From Paenibacillus auburnensis (GTDB lineage Bacteria; Bacillota; Bacilli; Paenibacillales; Paenibacillaceae): a stretch of 64,000 nucleotides of DNA. The notes under the pieces were generated by a model. It was not told the origin of the DNA and searched no databases. It saw only the letters and a list, made by a program, of their open reading frames with translations. The translations under genes were made by a program, and so were the position numbers. The number at the start of each line of letters is the position of its first letter. Positions within the stretch are counted from its first letter, which is position 1. Shown piece by piece: positions 1 through 7,896 of this stretch. The DNA lies in contig NZ_CAKMMG010000001.1 of NCBI RefSeq assembly GCF_927798115.1, positions 2,046,001-2,110,000 on the forward strand, written 5' to 3'.

Positions 1-50
1 AGGCCGGTAGCCAGTTTCTTGGCCGTAAATTTTCTGCTCTGTTCAACCAT
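1..50 (-). CDS. 5' end of an unidentified gene running off the window
   Basis: Only the first 16 codons are present, reading MVEQSRKFTAKKLATG on the minus strand. A G-rich ribosome site (GGGGG at 61-65) lies about ten bases upstream of the ATG. The gene faces the yesM-yesN pair at 373-3725. In Paenibacillus such pairs commonly sit next to sugar ABC transporter genes, so a permease is possible, but 16 residues cannot prove it. No function is assigned. Confidence 0.6.
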   Translation of the reverse strand, partial: MVEQSRKFTAKKLATG

Positions 51-173
51 TGTGTACATCCCCCGTTTCTGTTGTGTGCATCCTCTTTACATGTCTAATC
101 ATAACTGCTCGCATCTCTGTATTCCGGACGCCTTACCGCCGTTATTCGGACCTTTGCCTCCGTCTGTACATGC

Positions 174-202
174 TTGAGCATCTTAGCACTGCCCGCTATA
201 AA
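174..202 (+). promoter_or_regulatory. candidate sigma-A promoter for yesM-yesN
   Basis: TTGAGC at 174-179 and TATAAA at 197-202 are separated by 17 bases, a good match to a vegetative promoter. It would give a leader of about 165 bases before the kinase gene. A second TATAAT at 296-301 lacks a convincing -35 box. The rest of the 322-base gap between the divergent genes holds only the cre-like site at 228-241. Confidence 0.4.
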
Positions 203-227
203 ATTCATATAGCAGTTTCCAGACTTT

Positions 228-241
228 TGTTAGCGCTTTCC
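228..241. promoter_or_regulatory. candidate cre (CcpA) site
   Basis: Read on the minus strand the site is GGAAAGCGCTAACA. It differs from the catabolite-responsive element consensus TGNAANCGNWNNCW only in its first base. It lies between the divergent partial gene and yesM, so it could put either gene under carbon catabolite control. The call rests on the motif alone. Confidence 0.4.
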
Positions 242-372
242 GGACTTTGCGGGGCTTCGGCTGTCTGTTCTTATGTTTTTTTTGCGTAAAGGTTTTATAA
301 TGATTTTGTTACCTACAATAAAACGCATTCATAGATATGATTGCTTAGAAAGGACCCGGGAAGACAGAGCCT

Positions 373-2115
373 ATGGCCAAAAATACACCAAGAACTAAAC
401 CGCTTCCAATCCGTCATTATGTGAAAGTTATGATTATGATTGCAGTCACTGTACTCCTGGTAGACCTGGTAATCAGCATCGCTTCTATAATAATCGTCAA
501 GCAGCAGTCCACGCGGTATCTGAAAGATACGGCTGCGCTTTACATCAACCGGATCGATCATGATTTTGCTTACATGAATCACTATATGGGCTGGACGCTG
601 GCGAATGATGAAACACTGAACACCATGAACGCCTACGGCATCAACAGCATCGAGTTCCTCAAATCCAACGAGAATCTGCACAAACGGTTCACCGAGCTCC
701 AAAGGAACTACGGGCAGGAATACAATTTCTTCTACTATTTAAAGAACCAGTCCTACTTTTTGAACTGTTCGCCGATCAGTATTAGCTATTCGGATTATCT
801 GGAACTGCGAAAGCAGATCATTTCTTTTATCGACGACAAAGAGGTGTACGAGAAGTATTATTCCAAATGGACCCCTGTACTCGTGAGCGGCAAATATTAT
901 GTGATCAACATTGTCCCTTACTACAACCGCTATTTAATCGGACTAATCTCCGCCGACAACCTGATCCGTCCGCTGCGCGACATCAATCTGGGAGCTAACG
1001 GTTATGCTTCACTCGTCGATGATCAGGGCACAGCCCTTTCCAGTCCTCTTTCGAACAGCGGTAGACCGCTGCAGGAACATAAAGGCCTTGCCTCCCTGAT
1101 ACAGCCGCGCACTACGATCATAAGTGATTTTCTGGGGACAACGTTCAGCGCGAAGATGGTCATTAAATTCGGGGCTTTTGAAAAAATTATGATTGCCCAG
1201 CTCCTGATCGTCCTGCTGTTCTTCATGGTCACCTCATCGCTGTTTGTGATCATGCTCTTCTTCAATAAAAGAGTGCTCGGCCCGATTCAGAGCTTCTCTG
1301 AAAATTTGGCGTGTATTAATGAAGAAAGCCAGCCGGCGGATTACAAAGGCAGCAAAATTATCGAGCTGGAGCAGGCGAATGATCAGTTCAAAGATCTGGT
1401 AGGCCAGATCAAAACGTTCAAAATCACCATGTACGAGCAGGAACTGGAGAAGCAGCGCATCCAGCTGGATTATATGAAGCAGCAGATCAAGCCGCATTTC
1501 TTCCTGAACTGCCTGACCAGCATTTACAGCATGGCACAAATTCAAATGTATCAGGAAATTGAGGATATGGCGATGACCACCTCCAAGTATTTCCGCTACC
1601 TGTTCCAGAACGGCGAGAATTTTGTTCCGCTAGCGAATGAAATCGAGCATGTGCAGATGTATCTGGAGATTCAGAAGCAGCGTTACCGGGATGCCTTCAG
1701 CTACCACGTGGAGCTGGCCGAGGATGCCAAGGACGTGAACATCCCGCCGCTCGTGCTGCAGACGTTCATTGAGAACTCCGTCAAATATGCCATCTCCCGT
1801 GAAAATGAAGTGCAGATCCGGCTCAGCGTTAAGCGCCACATGCTGGAGCATGACATCGAGGGTACCCGGATTATACTCTCGGACACCGGACCCGGCTTCC
1901 CGCAGGATGTGCTGGAGAAGCTTCATTCCGGGCTGCCGCTAGATCAGACAAAGGGCACGCATATCGGCATTATGAACACGCTGAAACGGCTGGAATATCT
2001 GTACTATAATCTGGCCATCGTCAGCTTCTCCAATCTTGAAGACGGCGGTGCCTGTGTCACCCTGTTGCTGCCGGATCTCCCCGACAACTCATTAGAAATG
2101 GAGCACAGCCTATGA
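373..2115 (+). CDS. YesM-type sensor histidine kinase
   Basis: This 580-residue membrane kinase has one membrane segment at about 17-42, a large extracellular sensor region to about 275, a second membrane segment at about 277-297 and a HAMP region after it. The His_kinase domain carries the phospho-acceptor H375 in the motif KPHFF. An HATPase domain follows, with an N box near 465-474 and the G box DTGPGFP near 504-510. It overlaps the downstream regulator by four bases (ATGA), so the two are co-translated. In this family the extracellular part senses oligosaccharides or cell-wall ligands, often with help from a binding protein. The ligand cannot be read from the sequence. The divergent gene at 1-50 is the likely target. 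Confidence 0.93.
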   Translation: MAKNTPRTKPLPIRHYVKVMIMIAVTVLLVDLVISIASIIIVKQQSTRYLKDTAALYINRIDHDFAYMNHYMGWTLANDETLNTMNAYGINSIEFLKSNENLHKRFTELQRNYGQEYNFFYYLKNQSYFLNCSPISISYSDYLELRKQIISFIDDKEVYEKYYSKWTPVLVSGKYYVINIVPYYNRYLIGLISADNLIRPLRDINLGANGYASLVDDQGTALSSPLSNSGRPLQEHKGLASLIQPRTTIISDFLGTTFSAKMVIKFGAFEKIMIAQLLIVLLFFMVTSSLFVIMLFFNKRVLGPIQSFSENLACINEESQPADYKGSKIIELEQANDQFKDLVGQIKTFKITMYEQELEKQRIQLDYMKQQIKPHFFLNCLTSIYSMAQIQMYQEIEDMAMTTSKYFRYLFQNGENFVPLANEIEHVQMYLEIQKQRYRDAFSYHVELAEDAKDVNIPPLVLQTFIENSVKYAISRENEVQIRLSVKRHMLEHDIEGTRIILSDTGPGFPQDVLEKLHSGLPLDQTKGTHIGIMNTLKRLEYLYYNLAIVSFSNLEDGGACVTLLLPDLPDNSLEMEHSL

Positions 2116-3725
2116 ATATCTTGCTTGTAGATGATGACTACTACGTAATCGCTGCGTTGCAGAAAAAAATCGATTGGACGCTGCTGGATATCGAAACGGT
2201 GTATACGGCCAACAATGTCGCGCAAGCCCGTGAGATTCTGGAGAAGCATTCCGTTCAGATCCTGATTTCTGATATTGAAATGCCGCAGGGCAGCGGCCTG
2301 GAGCTGCTGGCTTGGATCCGGGAGCGGCAGTTCAGCATCCAGGCGATCCTCCTGACCAACTATGCGGATTTCAATTATGCCCAGAAGGCGATCGAGCTGC
2401 AGAGCTTTGAATATTTCCTGAAGCCGATTGAATTCGACAAGCTGATGCTGATCATCCAAAAGGCGGTGGTCCGGGCCAAGGAGCAGCAGAGCAACGAGCA
2501 GGCGATCCTTGGAGGCTACTACTGGCAAAAAAACCAGTCCAAAAACGTGGAGCACTTCTGGCGCAGGCTGGTCAGCGGCAGCACCTCCTTCCCGCTTAAA
2601 CAGGCGGACATTACTCATGCGATCCAAGAACAAAATCTGTCCTATCAGATGAGTGACCTCATCCAGCCGTTGTTATTCAATGTATTTCCCCATAACGGCA
2701 GCATGGGCAAGGAAGAGAAGGATCTGTTTGATTTTGCGCTACTGAATGTGCTCTATGAGCTGCTGCAGAACCCGGGATACAAGGTAGAGAGTATTCTGGA
2801 GGTGAAAGAGTACAACTGGATCGCCATCCTGAAATGGAACGGACACCCGGAGGATGCCGGAGAGCTGCAGGCGTTCGGGGCTTCTTTTATCCAAAAGGCC
2901 GTCCCATATCTGAAATGTGATGCCTGCTGCAACATCGGTATATCCGGCGAGCTGCACCATATCGGGAATATCCTGAAGCAGCTGCTGAATATGGACGAAG
3001 AGCTGACCAAATGCCGGAACCGGACCTATCTCGTGGCCAATTACCTGCAGCAGCCCAAAACTACCTATACCCCGCCGGATCTGGCCCAGCTGGAAGAGCT
3101 GCTGAACCAGAACAAGCTGGCTGTTTTTCTGGAGGAGGCCATCCGTTATCTAAAAAGCATGCTGAGCCATCATTGTCTTGATACCTCTGTGCTCGGCCTG
3201 TACCGGCTGGATATTGTGCAGCTTGTCTACTCTTTTCTCAAGCTCAAAGGTATTCAGGCGCATAAATTATATGCCGGCCGGGTCAATGATCAAATGCTGC
3301 TGCACTCCCTGCATTCGATCGAGGATATGGAGGAATATCTCAGGTATCTCGTCAATACTGCTATGGAATACCGCGACTTCGCCGCCCAGCCCAAATCGAT
3401 CGCAGAGGAAATCAAGCAGTATATTCATGCGCACTATGGCGATGATCTGACCCGCAACGATCTGGCGGAAATCGTCTACCTTAATCCGGATTATCTGGCC
3501 AGACTGTTCAAGCGGGAAACCGGCATCTCCCTCGGCAGCTACGTCATTCAGGTCCGTATCGCCGCCGCCAAACATCTGCTGGAAACAACCAGCCTGTCGG
3601 TGTACACCATTGCGAGCAAAACCGGATATACGAACTATTCTTATTTCTCGAAGCTGTTCAAACAGGAGGTCGGCCTGTCGCCGAATGAGTATAAGAAGGA
3701 GCAGCATTCGCATGGGGTGGGGTAG
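2112..3725 (+). CDS. YesN-type response regulator with AraC DNA-binding domain
   Basis: This is a 537-residue cytoplasmic regulator. The N-terminal receiver domain has the acidic pocket VDDD at 6-9, phospho-acceptor D54 (LISDIEMP) and the conserved K near 103. A long middle region of no clear family separates it from a C-terminal AraC-type double helix-turn-helix at about 430-530, which includes the typical LFKRETG and LFKQEVG helices. It is paired with the kinase whose stop codon it overlaps. It probably activates an adjacent carbohydrate gene, most simply the divergent one at the window edge. A hairpin terminator follows 15 bases after the stop. Confidence 0.93.
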   Translation: MNILLVDDDYYVIAALQKKIDWTLLDIETVYTANNVAQAREILEKHSVQILISDIEMPQGSGLELLAWIRERQFSIQAILLTNYADFNYAQKAIELQSFEYFLKPIEFDKLMLIIQKAVVRAKEQQSNEQAILGGYYWQKNQSKNVEHFWRRLVSGSTSFPLKQADITHAIQEQNLSYQMSDLIQPLLFNVFPHNGSMGKEEKDLFDFALLNVLYELLQNPGYKVESILEVKEYNWIAILKWNGHPEDAGELQAFGASFIQKAVPYLKCDACCNIGISGELHHIGNILKQLLNMDEELTKCRNRTYLVANYLQQPKTTYTPPDLAQLEELLNQNKLAVFLEEAIRYLKSMLSHHCLDTSVLGLYRLDIVQLVYSFLKLKGIQAHKLYAGRVNDQMLLHSLHSIEDMEEYLRYLVNTAMEYRDFAAQPKSIAEEIKQYIHAHYGDDLTRNDLAEIVYLNPDYLARLFKRETGISLGSYVIQVRIAAAKHLLETTSLSVYTIASKTGYTNYSYFSKLFKQEVGLSPNEYKKEQHSHGVG

Positions 3726-3738
3726 GTAGAGGGGAATA

Positions 3739-3775
3739 AAAAGAGCGACAGTCCTGGGCTGCCGCTCTTTTTTTA
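3739..3775 (+). terminator. Rho-independent terminator of yesM-yesN
   Basis: AAGAGCG at 3741-3747 pairs with CGCTCTT at 3763-3769, and a run of seven T follows. It ends the two-gene kinase/regulator transcript. Confidence 0.85.
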
Positions 3776-3838
3776 AATTATATTAAGGTTTAATGCTTGC
3801 TTTAACTGCATACCACTTTCCGGATTTTAATCTTACGC

Positions 3839-4054
3839 TTAAGTTGACGGGTTCTCTAAATGCCAGCTTTTTTCATACTTAAATTTATCTGCGGTCATGC
3901 CGCGTTCGTCCGGATTAATACTTTTATTAGCAGAGCTGTTCATGTATGAAGTATCAGCATTCCCCTGCATTGCTTCTTCCAGAATAATCTTAGTATCATG
4001 TGCGAGGACAAATACAAGAACCAGTGAAAGAACTAACTTTCCGGAGATCTTCAT
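3839..4054 (-). CDS. small exported or membrane-anchored peptide, 71 aa
   Basis: The 71-residue product starts with a basic end and a hydrophobic stretch (about residues 6-19, rich in L and V) that looks like a signal peptide or anchor. The remainder is polar and charged. A good ribosome site (GGAGAGG) lies just upstream of the ATG, which supports a real gene. The start is three bases after the acetyltransferase stop at 4058, so the two genes are probably one transcript. I recognise no family. A pheromone-like role is possible for a small secreted peptide, but nothing here (no Rap-type receptor) supports it. Confidence 0.6.
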   Translation of the reverse strand: MKISGKLVLSLVLVFVLAHDTKIILEEAMQGNADTSYMNSSANKSINPDERGMTADKFKYEKSWHLENPST

Positions 4055-4057
4055 TCG

Positions 4058-4849
4058 TCATTCCTCTCCCGCGTTTACTGTAAAGTTTAACAGCCTGGTT
4101 TTTGTAATCATACCTGCACTTTCCAGTGTTGATTTTGATGCCTCATTATAATACCAGCATCCGCAAACCGGCTTTAATCCGTGATCATAGCACCATTGTT
4201 TTAATTTTAGAATAATGTTTCTCCCAATCCCCTGCTTGCGGTACGACTCATTCGTAAACATGCCTATACTTGCCAGTCCATTAAGCATTTTACTCTGTTC
4301 AAGAACTCCAATTCCCAGCAGGACAGAGCCCCGATAGTATGAGAAAAGCTCTCCGTTCGCAATCCTTCTCTCATAATGATCAACAAAATCCCCGCACATC
4401 TGCTGTATAGGTTCAAGATCATCTAATGTTGCCGGAACGAAACGATCAACTTGTAGTGAATCATGCTCCGGAGTATTTACGTGACTGTCTTGAAAGAAAT
4501 AGGCTTGTTTGGTGATTGGATAGCCTTTATCTATGGCTAAGCTTACAAACAGCTCGTCACAGGTCGGTACGAATAGGGACTTCACGGCATGCTTCTCAAT
4601 CACCTTACTAAAAAGCTCTTGAGCATGCCTTAGATACGACGGCCGGATGTAAAATTGAGTAAGCAGCTGATTCTGATGAATCGCATAATAGCCGGCTTCA
4701 TTGAATTCATCGAGGATTACATAAAACGTTGAGATTAGAATATGTTCCTCCAGGAAGGAATCAAAGGGCGAGGACAAGGTATGAATATAATCCTGAATGA
4801 GATGCTGCACCTCGTTAATTGGGCATTGTTTAAAAAGCAATCTTATCAT
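4058..4849 (-). CDS. GNAT family N-acetyltransferase
   Basis: The product is 263 residues. The C-terminal half (about 130-255) carries the GNAT fold signature, with the acetyl-CoA loop RKQGIGRN near residue 215 followed by a long helix and a final strand with NEAS. The N-terminal half is a less conserved second domain. GNAT enzymes move acetyl from acetyl-CoA to an amine, and the substrate here is unknown. The GGAAGG ribosome site abuts the ATG at 4849 with no spacing. The in-frame TTG at 4840, nine bases downstream of that site, may be the true start. The small exported peptide gene follows immediately. Confidence 0.85.
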   Translation of the reverse strand: MIRLLFKQCPINEVQHLIQDYIHTLSSPFDSFLEEHILISTFYVILDEFNEAGYYAIHQNQLLTQFYIRPSYLRHAQELFSKVIEKHAVKSLFVPTCDELFVSLAIDKGYPITKQAYFFQDSHVNTPEHDSLQVDRFVPATLDDLEPIQQMCGDFVDHYERRIANGELFSYYRGSVLLGIGVLEQSKMLNGLASIGMFTNESYRKQGIGRNIILKLKQWCYDHGLKPVCGCWYYNEASKSTLESAGMITKTRLLNFTVNAGEE

Positions 4850-4936
4850 CCTTCCGTAATATAGATGAGCATTCAGTTAATCATAGCATCAAAATGGAAG
4901 CCTATCCCAGTAGAATATTAATAAAATTATTCTCAG

Positions 4937-4980
4937 CTTACGTTAGGTCCTTACAGAATCCTTAGAATCTCCCCTTACAC
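4937..4980. promoter_or_regulatory. direct-repeat cluster upstream of the lantibiotic-resistance operon
   Basis: CTTA occurs at 4937, 4950, 4961 and 4974. Three of these extend to CCTTA(C/G)A, at 4949, 4960 and 4973, with spacings near 11-13 bases. Direct repeats at about one helical turn are the usual operator form of OmpR-family regulators, and the regulator gene at 7234 belongs to that family. The repeats end 26 bases before the ATPase start. The function is inferred. Confidence 0.35.
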
Positions 4981-5006
4981 TGTGGAGGTAGAAAGGATGA
5001 TATAAT

Positions 5007-5723
5007 ATGCAGGACATTATTTTAGAAACCAGAGATTTATGCAAAAGCTTCAAACATCAGCCAGCTGTCAACAAAGTATCATTAACCATACCCCGTAATT
5101 CGATCTACGGGCTGCTGGGTCCGAACGGCGCAGGCAAATCGACAACACTCAAAATGATCGCCGGCATGCTGCGCCCCGATTCCGGGAGTATCCGCATTCA
5201 TGGTCATGAATGGACCCGTAAGGCTCTAAGTCGGATTGGTGTACTGATAGAAGCACCTCCGCTGTATGAAAATCTGACAGCCCGCGAGAATCTCAAGGTA
5301 CGTACGCTTTCCCTCGGACTGCCGCACTCCCGAATCGAGGAGGTACTCGCCGTTGTGGATTTGACGCATACCGGCAAGAAACGTGCCGGGCAATTCTCCA
5401 TGGGCATGAAGCAGCGGCTGGGCATCGCTATTGCACTGTTAAACCAGCCGGAGCTGCTGATTCTGGACGAACCGATGAACGGGCTGGACCCTATCGGGAT
5501 TCAGGAGCTGCGGGAGCTGATCCGTTCGTTTCCACAGCAAGGGATTACCGTAATTCTGTCGAGTCATATTCTCACCGAAGTCGAGCAGGTTGCCGATCAG
5601 ATTGGAATTATTGCCGGCGGAGTTCTAGGGTATCAGGGAGCCGTTCCTCACGGGCAAGAGCTGGAAGCCTTGTTCATGCAGGTGGCAGCAGCAGCCCGGA
5701 GGGAGGGTACGGTTCATGCTTAG
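5007..5723 (+). CDS. ABC transporter ATP-binding protein, lantibiotic-protection type (SpaF/NisF-like)
   Basis: The product is a 238-residue ATPase with Walker A GPNGAGKST at 38-46, signature FSMGMKQRL in place of the canonical LSGGQ, and Walker B LLILDEP followed by MNGLDP. The M-rich signature and short length match the BcrA/SpaF/NisF group, which powers expulsion of lantibiotics or bacitracin from the membrane. It starts after the ribosome site AAAGGA and overlaps the first permease by eight bases. Five co-directional genes follow the immunity order F-E-G-R-K. No lantibiotic precursor or modification gene is nearby, so a resistance role is more likely than producer self-immunity. Confidence 0.9.
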   Translation: MQDIILETRDLCKSFKHQPAVNKVSLTIPRNSIYGLLGPNGAGKSTTLKMIAGMLRPDSGSIRIHGHEWTRKALSRIGVLIEAPPLYENLTARENLKVRTLSLGLPHSRIEEVLAVVDLTHTGKKRAGQFSMGMKQRLGIAIALLNQPELLILDEPMNGLDPIGIQELRELIRSFPQQGITVILSSHILTEVEQVADQIGIIAGGVLGYQGAVPHGQELEALFMQVAAAARREGTVHA

Positions 5724-6444
5724 TCATCTCCGGGCTGAACGCTTAAAATGGCGGGGCACGTTCATTCCCAAGCTTGTCTGGATCGCCCCTGTGTTCACCA
5801 TTCTCCTTTGCGTTATATTAATGGGCGGACGTTATTTTCAGAGCGGGGCTTATAACTGGTGGTATACCATGCTCTTGCCGGGAGCGCTGACCCTCGCCTG
5901 TTCGCTAGCTCTGCAGAAAGACGCTAAGATGAAATACCGCGGACTGCTGGCTCTGCCCGTTGACCTGAGGACACTTTGGGCCGGGAAAATCATCGCCTGT
6001 GCAGGATGGCTCTTGGCCGCTCTCCTCCTTTTCCTGATTGGCATTACGTCAGGGGGATTGCTGTTTGGCCAAACCATTCCGTTACTGAACAGCATGGCCG
6101 GCAGTTTCCTGATCTTCGTCACGTTTCTGTGGCAGATTCCACTGTGCCTGTTCCTGGCTGCACGGTTCGGATTATTCGCCGCCGTACTGCTTAATATGTT
6201 CGGTAATGTCATGGGTGTTGTTGCCTTCGATTCCGGAGGGCTGTGGCATTTCCTCCCTTATACGATTACTTTCAGACTCATGTGCCCGGTATTATTGATT
6301 CTGCCGAACGGTCTTCCCGTACCGGCGGACAGTCCTCTGAGAAGTACGGACATGATCCTTCCGGATGCCCTGATCTCCCTGGCCTGGTTCGGAGTGCTTT
6401 CCTCCCTTACTGCGCTATGGTTCCGTAAACAGGAGGCGAAGTAA
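5716..6444 (+). CDS. lantibiotic-immunity ABC permease, MutE/EpiE-like
   Basis: This 242-residue integral membrane protein has about six hydrophobic segments, starting with one near residues 18-38. The size and the N-terminal motif LRAERLKWRG followed by the first membrane segment fit the SpaE/NisE/MutE permeases. These pair with a second permease and the ATPase to remove peptide antibiotics from the outer face of the membrane. It overlaps the ATPase gene by eight bases and is followed after one base by the second permease. It has no similarity strong enough to name a specific peptide substrate. Confidence 0.82.
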   Translation: MLSHLRAERLKWRGTFIPKLVWIAPVFTILLCVILMGGRYFQSGAYNWWYTMLLPGALTLACSLALQKDAKMKYRGLLALPVDLRTLWAGKIIACAGWLLAALLLFLIGITSGGLLFGQTIPLLNSMAGSFLIFVTFLWQIPLCLFLAARFGLFAAVLLNMFGNVMGVVAFDSGGLWHFLPYTITFRLMCPVLLILPNGLPVPADSPLRSTDMILPDALISLAWFGVLSSLTALWFRKQEAK

Positions 6445-6445
6445 C

Positions 6446-7204
6446 ATGGCCTCACTACTGGGCTTGCTGAAGGCGGATCTGCTCAAAACCCGGCACACGC
6501 CGTTCCTGCTCATTCATCTGCTGGCTCCGCTTGCCGGAGCCGGGGTGTTCTTGGCGTATTATTCGTACTCTCCTTGGAGTGCAGCCGATAAAGCTTTGGC
6601 ATTCATGCAGTCCATAGGGTGTGCATTTCCTACTCTGATCGGGCTGGTCTGCTCCATGTCAGTGGAACAGGAGGCGAATGCAGGACAGTTCCAGGGCATG
6701 CTTGCCATTCCCGCAAATAAAATCACAGCCTTTACAAGCAAGCTGCTGCTTTTGCTGTTATTTGGCCTTGGAGCTGTTCTGTTTGCTTACGTGCTCTTTG
6801 GACTGGGGTTCGGCGGGATTCTTCAGCAAGACCGGCTGGGCATCCCCTTTTATATCACCGGGGCAGTTATTCTGTTTGGGAGTAATGTGTTTCTCTACCT
6901 GCTTCACCTGACGGTCAGCCTGCGCTTTGGAAGAGGGGCTTCCATTGGGGCAGGGATTGTGGGGAGTCTGATAGCCGCCTTAATGCTAACCGGGCTGGGC
7001 GATGCCGCCTGGGCGTATATTCCCTTTGCATGGGGCGTCCGCTTGATCTCGGTCTGGACAATCCACGCTTCCGGTACCACTTTATCCTCCGCTCTACCCG
7101 AGCTGAACACCGGAGTAACCGTCTGTACGCTGGCAACGGTAATCTCGGTTCTCCTAAGCTGCTTATGGTTCCGGCGGTGGGAAGGACGCTCAACGGATAA
7201 TTAG
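6446..7204 (+). CDS. lantibiotic-immunity ABC permease, MutG-like
   Basis: This second permease is 252 residues with about six membrane segments. The N-terminus has the typical LLKADLLKTRHTP stretch before the first hydrophobic segment. With the previous two genes it should form an ATPase plus two unlike permeases, as in SpaFEG and NisFEG. It begins one base after the previous stop. The two permeases are only weakly alike in sequence, as expected for a heterodimeric exporter. Confidence 0.82.
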   Translation: MASLLGLLKADLLKTRHTPFLLIHLLAPLAGAGVFLAYYSYSPWSAADKALAFMQSIGCAFPTLIGLVCSMSVEQEANAGQFQGMLAIPANKITAFTSKLLLLLLFGLGAVLFAYVLFGLGFGGILQQDRLGIPFYITGAVILFGSNVFLYLLHLTVSLRFGRGASIGAGIVGSLIAALMLTGLGDAAWAYIPFAWGVRLISVWTIHASGTTLSSALPELNTGVTVCTLATVISVLLSCLWFRRWEGRSTDN

Positions 7205-7233
7205 ACATACAACTAACAATCGAGGGAACGAAT

Positions 7234-7896
7234 ATGGCAAAAATACTCGTAGTAGACGATGAACCCGCCATCTTGTCGCTGATCCGTAACGCACTGATTA
7301 CAGATCAGCACCTGGTGACGGCAATCTCTGATTCTGCACAGGTGCGCCGGGCCGACCTTGGCGCGTATGATCTTATTTTGCTCGATGTGATGATGCCGGG
7401 GGTGGACGGGTTTACTCTTTGCCGGGAGATCCGCGGGGCTGTGGATTGTCCAATCCTCTTTTTAACGGCCAAAACACTGGAAAGCGATCTGATGTACGGT
7501 CTGGGTCTGGGCGCAGATGATTATATTGTGAAGCCCTTCGGCATAGGTGCGCTGCGGGCACGGATTGGCGCTCACCTCAGGCGGGAAACCAGGGAGCGGC
7601 GGAATGTTCTGTATCTGGAGAATGTTCACTTTAACCTCTCCGGTAAAGAGCTGTTTGTCCAAGAGGACAAGGTGCCTCTAACCAAAAGCGAATATGAAAT
7701 TTGCGAATTTCTGGCCCGCAGCCGCGGACAGGTCTTCTCTAAAGAGCATATCTATGAAACGGTCTTCGGGTTGGACGGGGTAAGCGACAGCAGCGCTATT
7801 ACGGAGCATATCAAGAACATCCGCGCCAAGCTGAGCAAATACAGTATCGACGCCATTGAGACCATCTGGGGGATCGGATATAAGTGGAAGCTGTAA
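7234..7896 (+). CDS. OmpR-family response regulator of the lantibiotic-resistance operon
   Basis: The protein is 220 residues. Its receiver domain has VDDE at 7-10, phospho-acceptor D51 (ILLDVMMPG) and the conserved K in VKPF near 105. A winged-helix Trans_reg_C domain at about 125-218 ends in the usual WGIGYKW. It is closest in type to SpaR/NisR/CprR regulators. It sits 29 bases after the permease and overlaps the kinase gene by 13 bases. It probably induces the whole operon through the direct repeats before 5007, but that link is inferred. Confidence 0.9.
   Translation: MAKILVVDDEPAILSLIRNALITDQHLVTAISDSAQVRRADLGAYDLILLDVMMPGVDGFTLCREIRGAVDCPILFLTAKTLESDLMYGLGLGADDYIVKPFGIGALRARIGAHLRRETRERRNVLYLENVHFNLSGKELFVQEDKVPLTKSEYEICEFLARSRGQVFSKEHIYETVFGLDGVSDSSAITEHIKNIRAKLSKYSIDAIETIWGIGYKWKL

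Noticed and set aside
5001..5006. TATAAT immediately before the lantibiotic-resistance ATPase start as a -10 box
   Set aside because: Transcription would begin inside the gene, and no -35 box lies 17 bases upstream. It is more likely part of the spacer between AAAGGA and ATG.
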